Source of the DNA: an uncultured Maritalea sp.
GTDB lineage: Bacteria; Pseudomonadota; Alphaproteobacteria; Rhizobiales; Devosiaceae
Direction: 5' to 3'
NCBI GenBank assembly: GCA_913055925.1
Contig: CAJXLH010000113.1
Location: forward strand, 1 to 8,263
Length of the DNA stretch: 8,263 nucleotides
The notes under the pieces were generated by a model. The model searched no databases and was not told the DNA's origin. It worked only from the letters and a program-made list of their open reading frames with translations. Numbering within the stretch: position 1 is the stretch's first letter; each line of letters starts with the position of its first letter. A program made the position numbers and the translations under genes. Positions 1-6,034 of the stretch are shown here, piece after piece.

Positions 1-1
1 C

Positions 2-148
2 TTCTATTTGGATGAACCAGTGTCGATCAAATCTGTTCAAACGGCTGCTGACCGTATGCCGAAGCAAGTGTTCTACATCCCAGCGCTATTGCTGCTTGGG
101 TTGGTGATCATGCTTCAGCGTCGTCGGCAAACACAACCTGCATTTTAA
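2..148 (+). CDS. C-terminal end of a membrane protein, probably TRAP transporter fused permease (partial)
   Basis: An open frame enters from the left edge and stops at TAA 146-148, giving the last 48 residues of a protein. Visible parts are a short polar stretch, a PKQ-FYIPALLLLG-type start to one hydrophobic helix (about 18 residues), and a basic cytoplasmic-type tail QRRRQTQPAF. A single terminal helix followed by QRRR resembles, from memory, the DUF3394 tail of TRAP transporter fused permeases (TAXI-type systems), which import organic acids across the inner membrane. A universal stress gene directly downstream is a common TRAP neighbour and supports that reading. The stop codon overlaps the Shine-Dalgarno of the next gene, so the two are almost certainly co-transcribed. 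The frame is secure; the family assignment is tentative because only a small tail is visible. Another integral membrane protein remains possible. Confidence 0.5.
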   Translation, partial: FYLDEPVSIKSVQTAADRMPKQVFYIPALLLLGLVIMLQRRRQTQPAF

Positions 149-159
149 GGAGAGGCTCA

Positions 160-591
160 ATGTTTAAATCAGTATTGTTGCCCGTAGACTTAGGCCAAGA
201 AAGCTCTTGGGATCGAGCGCTACCCGCAGCGGAACGCATTGCCGCTGACTATGGGGCAAAGCTCACGATCATGTCGGTGTTGCCTACATTTGGGTTGCCC
301 GCTGTTTCTCAATATTTCCCTGAAGGGTTTGAGAAGAAGGCAGAGAGCGCTGCGAGTAAAGCATTGAAAGAGTTTGCGCGGGAGAACTGCGCAAACCCTG
401 ATGATGTGAAACTCTATTTGGCGCATGGCACAATTTATGACGAGATTTTGCAGTATGCCGATCAAATCGGTTGTGATGTCATTGTAATGGGATCGCACCG
501 TCCGGCGCTGCAAGACTATCTTCTCGGACCAAACGCCGCGCGTGTCGTTCGGCACGCAAAGCAGTCCGTTTTTGTGGTGAGACCAAACTAG
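160..591 (+). CDS. Universal stress protein, UspA family, single domain
   Basis: This 143-residue protein is the size of a single Usp domain, a cytoplasmic alpha/beta nucleotide-binding fold that usually dimerises. The N-terminal strand VLLPVD (residues 5-10) supplies the adenine-contacting Asp10. The HGTIYDEIL segment (89-97) and the IVMGSHRP...LLGPNAARVVRHA block (108-133) are typical Usp elements. The classical ATP loop G-x2-G-x9-G(S/T) is altered: after GSH the second glycine is missing and the final G(S/T) is GPN, so ATP binding is not assured. A strong Shine-Dalgarno (AAGGAG, 147-152) lies seven bases before the ATG and overlaps the upstream stop. The gene sits between a probable TRAP permease tail and an aminotransferase, like the known association of TeaD with the ectoine TRAP system TeaABC, so it may modulate transport. 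The family is clear; the role is inferred. Confidence 0.92.
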   Translation: MFKSVLLPVDLGQESSWDRALPAAERIAADYGAKLTIMSVLPTFGLPAVSQYFPEGFEKKAESAASKALKEFARENCANPDDVKLYLAHGTIYDEILQYADQIGCDVIVMGSHRPALQDYLLGPNAARVVRHAKQSVFVVRPN

Positions 592-613
592 AGAGCGCGT
601 AAGCGAAAGACAA

Positions 614-1963
614 ATGTCTGCAAAACATGTATTTCCACGCCATTGCCGCGTGGAGCCACCCGTCGTCGTGCGCGGCGACGGGCCGTGGCTTTTTGATGCC
701 AACGGAAAGAAATATCTTGATGCTTGTGGTGGGGCCGCTGTGTCTTGCTTGGGGCACTCAGCGAAGCCAGTTCTGGACGCTGTAAAGGACCAACTCGACA
801 AGATTGCGTGGGCGCACACCTCATTCTTTACATCAGAGCCTGCTGAAAAACTTGCGGACAAACTAGTTGAGTTGGCACCCGAAAATATTGATCGGGTCTA
901 TTTCGTATCTGGTGGATCCGAGGCGACTGAAAGTGCGATCAAACTCGCACGCCAATACTTCTTAGAAATTGGCCAACCTGAGCGCAAACATGTGATTGCC
1001 AGAAAGCAAAGCTATCATGGCAACACGTTGGGAGCGCTTTCGGCGGGTGGTAACATGTGGCGTAAGGCGCAATTCGAACCGCTTATGGTTCCTTCAATGG
1101 TGCATATTGATGCGTGTCACTTTTGGCGGTTCGCCGAGGAAGGCGAAAGTGAGTTTGAATACGGGCAGCGTGTTGCAAATCAGCTTGAGGAGATGATCCT
1201 GCAACTCGGACCCGATACCGTTGCCGCTTTCATCGCCGAACCGATTGTGGGCGCGACCATGGGCGCGGTGCCGCCGGTTGAAGGCTATTACGATCGCATT
1301 CAAGAGATCTGCAAAAAGTATGGTGTTCTGCTCATAATGGATGAGGTGATGGTCGGTTGTGGTCGGACTGGCACTTTTTATGCCTCGGAGCATTATGGCA
1401 TTCAGCCTGACATGATTTGCATCGCTAAAGGCATTGGCGCAGGCATTCAGCCGCTTGCTGCGATGCTCTGCTCGAAAGAGATTTATGCTGCAATTGAAAA
1501 TGGTTCGGGCTTTTTTCAACATGGGCACACATATCTTGCGCATCCGGCGGCATGTGCTGCTGGGTTGGCCGTGATCGAAGAAATCGAACGTAATGATTTG
1601 CTCAGTCGAGTGAATCTGTTGGGAGATCGGCTACAAAGCGCGCTGGTGCGCGAGTTTGGCCAACATCCGTTTGTTGGCAACATAAGAGGCAAGGGGCTCT
1701 TTTGGGGATTGGAGCTTGTAGCAGATAGAAGCAGCAAAGCGCCTTTTGATCCAAAGCTTGGCATTGCCGGAAAATTAAAAAAGTCTGCGTTTGAACTTGG
1801 GCTTATGATTTATCCAATGGGCGGAACGATTGATGGCAAAAGCGGTGATCACATCTTGCTCGCTCCGCCATTCATTTATGAAGACGAACATATTGATTTG
1901 GTGATTGATCGGTTGCGACAAACTTTCGATGTCGTATTTGCGGAGTATGCAAAGTCATCATGA
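614..1963 (+). CDS. Class III PLP-dependent aminotransferase (omega-amino acid / amine type)
   Basis: This 449-residue cytosolic enzyme has the normal length for fold-type I, subgroup II aminotransferases. It should move an amino group from an amine or omega/beta-amino acid to a keto acid such as pyruvate or 2-oxoglutarate. Visible family features, in order: substrate-side N-terminus with LDACGGAAVSCLGH (35-48); phosphate-binding GGSEATESAIKLAR (100-113); SYHGNT (133-138); AEP (208-210); the cofactor-ring aspartate in MDEVMVGCGRTG (242-253, Asp243); the Schiff-base lysine in AKGIGAG (Lys272); and GHTYLAHPAACAAG near 305-320. All catalytic positions are intact. The start is the ATG at 614, 22 bases after the Usp stop, with only a weak purine-rich site (GAAAGA). 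The gene overlaps the BKACE gene by 4 bases, so the two probably act in one pathway. BioA-like, taurine/hypotaurine and beta-alanine transaminases are related alternatives; the substrate cannot be told from sequence. Confidence 0.93.
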   Translation: MSAKHVFPRHCRVEPPVVVRGDGPWLFDANGKKYLDACGGAAVSCLGHSAKPVLDAVKDQLDKIAWAHTSFFTSEPAEKLADKLVELAPENIDRVYFVSGGSEATESAIKLARQYFLEIGQPERKHVIARKQSYHGNTLGALSAGGNMWRKAQFEPLMVPSMVHIDACHFWRFAEEGESEFEYGQRVANQLEEMILQLGPDTVAAFIAEPIVGATMGAVPPVEGYYDRIQEICKKYGVLLIMDEVMVGCGRTGTFYASEHYGIQPDMICIAKGIGAGIQPLAAMLCSKEIYAAIENGSGFFQHGHTYLAHPAACAAGLAVIEEIERNDLLSRVNLLGDRLQSALVREFGQHPFVGNIRGKGLFWGLELVADRSSKAPFDPKLGIAGKLKKSAFELGLMIYPMGGTIDGKSGDHILLAPPFIYEDEHIDLVIDRLRQTFDVVFAEYAKSS

Positions 1964-2751
1964 CGCTTCCCTACATTTTGGTGGCACCAAACGGTGCACG
2001 GCGCACGAAAGCCGATCATCCAAATTTGCCCATGACGGTCGACGAAATTGTCGCCACGGCAAAAGCATGTTTTGAAGCCGGCGCAAATGGTATTCATGCG
2101 CATGTGCGTGACGCGGAAGGGCGTCACGTTCTTGATGGCGGTCAATATCGTGAGTTGTTGCGAGAGCTGGCAATCATCGTGCCCGAAATGGACGTGCAAA
2201 TTACAACTGAAGCCGTTGGCCGTTATAGCCCTGCCGAGCAGATGGCTGTGGTGCGCCAAGTGCAGCCAAAAGCCGTGTCGATTGCGTTAGGCGAATTAAG
2301 TGAGCATGACGACCAAGCTGAGCTGGGCCGTTTCTATGCAGAAACACTTGAGGCAGGCACAGAAGTTCAGCACATTCTTTATGATCCGAGCGAGATACGA
2401 AAGCTGCAACTTTACATCGAACTTGGTGTGATTCCGGCGGAATCAACTTCTCTTTTGTTCGTCCTTGGGCGCTACACAGACGGCCAGGTTTCGGCGCCTG
2501 AACAGTTCGATGCATTCCAAAGATCGCTTCAATCGTCGCCTTTGAAGGAACGTGCAAAATATATGACTTGCGCCTTTGGTCTAATGGAGAAGCTATGCTT
2601 GCTCCACGCGGCGAGTAAAGGGAGTGATTGTCGAATTGGTTTTGAAAACAATATCTTATGTTCCGAAGGTGCATTAGCTGAAAGCAATGAAAGCCAGGTG
2701 GCAGAACTTGTTTCTGCCCTCAATTTGCTTCATCAAAATGATGGCAAATAG
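1960..2751 (+). CDS. Beta-keto acid cleavage enzyme (BKACE/DUF849, Kce-like)
   Basis: This 263-residue TIM-barrel protein belongs to the family of 3-keto-5-aminohexanoate cleavage enzyme. Members are metal-dependent and react a beta-keto acid with acetyl-CoA, yielding acetoacetate and a new acyl-CoA. The metal ligands are visible as GIHAHVRD (His46, His48) and RIGFENN (Glu229), at nearly the same positions as in characterised Kce. Also typical are APNGARRTK (9-17), TTEAVGRYSP (82-91) and LLFVLGRYTDG (165-175). Two departures are seen: the usual E-x-F-D segment reads ILYD (139-142), and the residue after the metal glutamate is Asn230 where the family normally has Asp. The C-terminus is somewhat short for the family (about 270-310). 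Its ATG lies inside the aminotransferase stop (ATGA, 1960-1963) with no well-placed Shine-Dalgarno, which suggests translational coupling. The family call is firm; the keto-acid substrate is unknown. Confidence 0.88.
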   Translation: MTLPYILVAPNGARRTKADHPNLPMTVDEIVATAKACFEAGANGIHAHVRDAEGRHVLDGGQYRELLRELAIIVPEMDVQITTEAVGRYSPAEQMAVVRQVQPKAVSIALGELSEHDDQAELGRFYAETLEAGTEVQHILYDPSEIRKLQLYIELGVIPAESTSLLFVLGRYTDGQVSAPEQFDAFQRSLQSSPLKERAKYMTCAFGLMEKLCLLHAASKGSDCRIGFENNILCSEGALAESNESQVAELVSALNLLHQNDGK

Positions 2752-2755
2752 CGGC

Positions 2756-2774
2756 ACCTGACAACGTGTCAGGT
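2756..2774. promoter_or_regulatory. Perfect palindrome after the BKACE stop (operator or weak hairpin)
   Basis: ACCTGACA-ACG-TGTCAGGT is a perfect 8-bp inverted repeat with a 3-base centre, five bases after the BKACE stop. A third TGTCAG follows at 2778-2783, eleven bases (one helical turn) from the TGTCAG at 2767. No T-run follows, so it is a poor intrinsic terminator. A DNA-binding site for a regulator of tctCBA fits as well as a 3'-end RNA hairpin does. Confidence 0.4.
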
Positions 2775-2807
2775 TGGTGTCAGTTTCCCATGCTCAGATG
2801 AGTCACG

Positions 2808-2822
2808 AACCGAAATTCGGTT
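2808..2822. promoter_or_regulatory. 15-bp palindrome upstream of tctC (candidate operator)
   Basis: AACCGAA-A-TTCGGTT is a perfect inverted repeat with 7-base arms around one base, centred 35 bases before the tctC start. As RNA only five pairs with a five-base loop would form, and the following TTTTTT starts nine bases away, so a terminator is unlikely. Position and symmetry suit a dimeric regulator, but no regulator is identified for it. Confidence 0.3.
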
Positions 2823-2849
2823 TGAAGAGACTTTTTTGGGAGGACATCA

Positions 2850-3824
2850 ATGTTCAAAAAACTCACTGCTGCTGTTGCGGCATCTTCTCTAATGTTGGGC
2901 GCGGCTTCAGTTGCGCTCGCTGATGGCCACAAAGTGGTCGATGAGATCAAATTCCTCATTCCTGGTGGCGCCGGTGGCGGCTGGGACGGTACTGCACGCG
3001 GTACTGGTGAAGCTTTGACCAAGTCTGGTCTTGTTGGCGGCGCGACATATGAAAATATGTCTGGCGGCGGCGGCGGCAAAGCGATCGCGCACATTATTGA
3101 GACAAAAGACCAAGACACTTTGATGGTCAACTCAACGCCGATCGTTATTCGTTCGCTACAAGGCGTGTTTCCGCAGTCTTTCCGTGACCTAACACCAATT
3201 GCTGGCACCATCGGTGACTATGGCGCAATGGTTGTGCACAAAGGTTCAGACATTGGCGACATGCAAACACTACTTGCAAACTACGCAAGTGACCCAAGCT
3301 CAATTGCAATTGGCGGTGGTTCGGTTGCTGGCGGTATGGACCACTTGATTGCTGCTCTTGTGATGAAAAATGCAGGCGCTAACCCAATCGAAGTGAAATA
3401 CATTCCTTACGATGCGGGCGGTAAAGCGATGGCTGGCCTTCTATCAGGCGAGATTGCTGCTTTGACGACTGGCTTTGGTGAAGCGATTGAGCTTGCACGC
3501 CAAGGTGAAGTAAACATTCTTTGTGTGACATCAACTGAGCGTTTGTCTGCCGCACCAGACACACCAACTTGCGATGAAGCTGGCTCTCCTGGCACGTCAT
3601 TCGTGAACTGGCGTGGCTTCTTTGCAGCGCCTGGTTTGGATGATGCGAAGAAAGCGCAGTTCGTCGAAGCACTCGAGAAAATGTACGACACACCTGAGTG
3701 GGCCGCTGTACGTGACCGCATGGGTTGGGTTGAAATCTACAACCCAGGCGACGACTTCGTGAAGTTCCTTGAAGGCCAAGAAGAAGAAATTGGCGCTTTG
3801 ATGCGCGAACTTGGGTTCCTTTAA
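2850..3824 (+). CDS. tctC: TTT-family periplasmic solute-binding protein (TctC)
   Basis: This 324-residue exported protein binds an organic acid in the periplasm and delivers it to the TctBA permease. The N-terminus is a clear Sec signal peptide: KK at 3-4, a hydrophobic core at about 5-20, and an ALA|D cleavage site after residue 24. The mature protein begins with the family pattern IKFLIPGGAGGGWDGTAR (33-50), the loop that contacts a substrate carboxylate. It continues with ENMSGGGGGKA (68-77), in place of the usual NrpGagG segment, and the IPYDAGGKAMAGLLSG segment. The GWD form resembles TctC/PrpT-like binding proteins more than the generic Bug expansion. A strong Shine-Dalgarno (GGGAGGA, 2838-2844) sits five bases before ATG, and the gene ends in tandem TAA stops. 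Its own upstream palindromes and the hairpins after it suggest separate, higher expression than tctBA. Ligand unknown. Confidence 0.95.
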   Translation: MFKKLTAAVAASSLMLGAASVALADGHKVVDEIKFLIPGGAGGGWDGTARGTGEALTKSGLVGGATYENMSGGGGGKAIAHIIETKDQDTLMVNSTPIVIRSLQGVFPQSFRDLTPIAGTIGDYGAMVVHKGSDIGDMQTLLANYASDPSSIAIGGGSVAGGMDHLIAALVMKNAGANPIEVKYIPYDAGGKAMAGLLSGEIAALTTGFGEAIELARQGEVNILCVTSTERLSAAPDTPTCDEAGSPGTSFVNWRGFFAAPGLDDAKKAQFVEALEKMYDTPEWAAVRDRMGWVEIYNPGDDFVKFLEGQEEEIGALMRELGFL

Positions 3825-3840
3825 TAAAACGAGTTAGACT

Positions 3841-3866
3841 GGTCGCGGTCATTTCTGATCGCGACC
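3841..3866 (+). other. Strong hairpin in the tctC-tctB gap
   Basis: GGTCGCGGTCA pairs with TGATCGCGACC across a TTTC tetraloop: 11 pairs including one G-T. No T-run follows it (GGCCTGCGG comes next), so it is better read as an mRNA 3'-end stabiliser or processing stop protecting the tctC message than as a terminator. Confidence 0.6.
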
Positions 3867-3895
3867 GGCCTGCGGTGACTTTGCCTAGCTTGAAG

Positions 3896-3920
3896 CGCCC
3901 GCTTGACGGGCGTTTTCTTT
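3896..3920 (+). terminator. Terminator-like hairpin between tctC and tctB (likely leaky)
   Basis: CGCCCG (3896-3901), loop CTTGA, CGGGCG (3907-3912), then TTTTCTTT (3913-3920). The GC stem plus T-rich tail is the intrinsic-terminator pattern, and A-T and G-T pairs could extend the stem by about four. It ends ten bases before the tctB Shine-Dalgarno. Partial termination here would lower tctBA relative to tctC, as expected when a binding protein is needed in excess. Confidence 0.6.
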
Positions 3921-3942
3921 GAAGTCGATGGGGAGGCATATT

Positions 3943-4401
3943 GTGTTTTTTACCAAAAGAAGAATTGGCGGATTGCTGCTTTTAGCGTTCTGCGTGACGT
4001 ATGGCTTGTTAAGCCAGCAAATCCCGCTTTTGCCTATTCAGGCGCGTTCGGCGTTTAACGCCAAAACGATGCCGGAGGTTCTTTCAGTGCTCGGCATAGC
4101 ACTTTCGCTCGCGATTGTGTTTCTTCCCGCGCCGGGAGAATATCTTGAGCTCAAGGGCAAGGCTTGGGGCATGACGATCGCATTCCTCGTCTTGATGTCC
4201 TTTTACGGCCTAACCATTCGTCCGCTGGGATTTGTGCTTTCGTCATCGATTTTGCTTGGCGTGGGCTACTGGATCCTTGGTGAACGCAAATGGTGGCTGT
4301 TGCTCATCACTTCTGTTCCCGTTGCAACTGCATTTTGGGCGCTAATGTCACTCGGACTTGGTGTCTTTATTGAACCGCTACCTTGGTTCCTAAGAGGGTA
4401 A
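3943..4401 (+). CDS. tctB: TTT-family small membrane subunit (TctB)
   Basis: This is the small inner-membrane subunit of the tripartite tricarboxylate transporter, 152 residues from the chosen start, which matches the family. Four hydrophobic helices are visible: after the basic start TKRRIGG; at PEVLSVLGIALSLAIVF; at AWGMTIAFLVLMSFYGL; and through the two stretches around SSSILLGVGYWIL and WWLLLITSVPVATAFWALM. The start is taken as GTG at 3943 because GGGGAGG (3930-3936) lies exactly six bases before it. The longer frame (TTG 3919, ATG 3928) would place that site inside the coding region, and TTG 3919 would lie in the terminator T-run. The stop is five bases before the tctA start, so tctB and tctA are surely co-translated. 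TctB proteins are poorly conserved in sequence; topology and position between tctC and tctA carry the call. Confidence 0.9.
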   Translation: MFFTKRRIGGLLLLAFCVTYGLLSQQIPLLPIQARSAFNAKTMPEVLSVLGIALSLAIVFLPAPGEYLELKGKAWGMTIAFLVLMSFYGLTIRPLGFVLSSSILLGVGYWILGERKWWLLLITSVPVATAFWALMSLGLGVFIEPLPWFLRG

Positions 4402-4406
4402 GCACG

Positions 4407-5942
4407 ATGCTTGAAGGTATTCTGATCGGGCTAGGTACGGCCCTTAATCCGTACAACTTAGTTTTTGTTGTCGTTGGATGTTTTGTGGGAACATTCATCG
4501 GCATGCTGCCGGGCCTCGGTCCCATGTCTGCGATTGCACTCATGATCCCTATTGCAGCGGGATTGGACCCGGCAGCAGGCATTATCTTGATGGCTGCTGT
4601 GTATTATGGCGCAATCTTTGGCGGCTCAACGTCGTCGATTTTGATCAACGCGCCAGGGGTCGCCAGTACTGTGGCCACAAGTTTTGATGGCTACCCAATG
4701 GCCAAGCAAGGCAAGGCGGGTAAGGCGCTCGCAATTGCGGCTTATTCCTCCTTCTCCGGTGGTGTTATTGGCGCAATTCTGTTGCTCATTGCAGCGCCAT
4801 TTTTGGCACAAGTATCACTTGCTTTCCACTCAACTGACTATTTTGCGTTGATGGTACTGGGGCTTACCGCTGTTGCTGCCTTTGCGGGGCAGGGCAATGT
4901 GTTAAAGGCCATGCTGATGACTGTTGTTGGCTTGATGCTTTCAACCGTTGGCACTGACCAGACGCAGGGTGTTCAGCGGTTCACCTTAGGAATGATCGAC
5001 TTACTTGATGGTGTCTCATTCTTGCTCCTTGTGATGGCGACTTTCGCGCTATCAGAAGCATTGATGGCGATCTTGAAACCTAAAGGCGATGCAGATCGTT
5101 TGAAGGAAAAAGAAGCTTCTTCCAACCTTGGTTCGATGAAGATCGAAAAGGAGGAAGTGAAGGAGATGGCGCCTGTCATTGGTCGGTCTTCGATCATGGG
5201 CTTCATCATCGGCGTGTTGCCTGGTGCCGGTGCAACAATTGCTAGCTTCTTGGCCTATGGAACAGAGCAGCGTTTGGCCGGACCTGAAAAGGGTAAGCTT
5301 TTTGGCAAGGGCTCCGTGCGTGGTCTTTCTGCTCCAGAAACGGCAAACAACGCTGCCGCAACAGGCTCATTCGTGCCTCTCCTCACACTCGGTATTCCGG
5401 GTTCCGGCACGACCGCTATTATGTTGGGTGCGTTGATTGGCTATGGCATTCAGCCAGGACCACGTTTGTATCTCGATCAGCCAGCTGTGTTCTGGTCGGT
5501 CATTGTCTCCATGTGGATTGGCAATATTGTGTTGTTGGTACTTAACCTGCCACTCATCCCATATATTGCGAAAATCCTCGCCATTCCGTCGCGCTTCTTG
5601 TTGCCGCTGATTTTGTTCTTCTCGTTGATTGGCGTCTACTTTGTAAGCTTCAACACGTTTGATATTCAGCTGATGATTATCTTTGCTGTAGCGGCGGTTG
5701 CCCTTCGTTTGCTGGACTTCCCGCTGGCGCCAATGATCCTAGGATTTATCCTTGGCGGCATGATGGAAGACAATTTGCGGCGTGCGCTTTTGATCAACGA
5801 TAATAGCTGGTCATTTTTGTGGGAGCGTGAGCTGACATTGACCATTCTGGCAATCGCGGCCCTCACTTTGTTTGTTCCAATGCTCCTCCCTCTTTACCAG
5901 CGTTGGCGCAAAAATGCGGATCGTGCCGGCGAAGGCGGATAA
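4407..5942 (+). CDS. tctA: TTT-family large permease subunit (TctA)
   Basis: This 511-residue polytopic inner-membrane protein is the translocating subunit of the TTT system, driven by an ion gradient in known members. It is nearly all hydrophobic, about ten to twelve helices, with a charged cytoplasmic loop around 225-250 rich in K and E. Signature segments are GMLPGLGP (32-39), YYGAIFGGSTSSILINAPG (66-84), DGYPMAKQGKAGKAL (94-108), a second GVLPGAGAT after the charged loop, and LGIPGSGTTAIMLGALIGYGIQPGP. The repeated LPG-x-G elements reflect the internal duplication of the family. The ATG at 4407 is chosen because AAGAGGG (4392-4397 region) lies upstream and homologues begin close to MLEGILIG; the longer TTG form overlaps tctB. 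It is the last gene of the + strand block, closed by the hairpin at 6006-6034. Confidence 0.96.
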   Translation: MLEGILIGLGTALNPYNLVFVVVGCFVGTFIGMLPGLGPMSAIALMIPIAAGLDPAAGIILMAAVYYGAIFGGSTSSILINAPGVASTVATSFDGYPMAKQGKAGKALAIAAYSSFSGGVIGAILLLIAAPFLAQVSLAFHSTDYFALMVLGLTAVAAFAGQGNVLKAMLMTVVGLMLSTVGTDQTQGVQRFTLGMIDLLDGVSFLLLVMATFALSEALMAILKPKGDADRLKEKEASSNLGSMKIEKEEVKEMAPVIGRSSIMGFIIGVLPGAGATIASFLAYGTEQRLAGPEKGKLFGKGSVRGLSAPETANNAAATGSFVPLLTLGIPGSGTTAIMLGALIGYGIQPGPRLYLDQPAVFWSVIVSMWIGNIVLLVLNLPLIPYIAKILAIPSRFLLPLILFFSLIGVYFVSFNTFDIQLMIIFAVAAVALRLLDFPLAPMILGFILGGMMEDNLRRALLINDNSWSFLWERELTLTILAIAALTLFVPMLLPLYQRWRKNADRAGEGG

Positions 5943-5978
5943 AAAAGTTGGCCGCTTGAATGGAACCAAGCGGCCAAC
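5941..5978 (-). terminator. Intrinsic terminator for the minus-strand lldD/gntR block
   Basis: GTTGGCCGCTTG (5947-5958) and CAAGCGGCCAAC (5967-5978) form a perfect 12-bp stem with an 8-base loop. Read on the minus strand, the stem is followed directly by six T (5946-5941), so it terminates leftward transcription. It starts on the tctA stop codon side and lies about 55 bases beyond the lldD-like stop. On the plus strand it lacks a T-run. Confidence 0.82.
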
Positions 5979-6005
5979 ATTAAAATGTTCCAAACCCTCT
6001 CACTG

Positions 6006-6034
6006 TGCACCGGCCTTTTGGCCGGTGCATTTTT
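6006..6034 (+). terminator. Intrinsic terminator for tctCBA
   Basis: TGCACCGGCC (6006-6015), loop TTTT, GGCCGGTGCA (6020-6029), then TTTTT (6030-6034): a perfect 10-bp GC-rich stem with a T-run on the plus strand. The T-run touches the stop codon of the opposing lldD-like gene (6033-6035). Confidence 0.88.

Noticed and set aside
220..861. Long minus-strand open frame opposite the Usp and aminotransferase genes
   Set aside because: It crosses the boundary of two well-supported plus-strand genes, and its translation is rich in Arg, Ser and His with no domain: a shadow frame.
2808..2835. Palindrome plus T-run before tctC as an intrinsic terminator for the BKACE operon
   Set aside because: Only about five stable pairs can form, and the T-run begins nine bases after the stem, too far for an intrinsic terminator.
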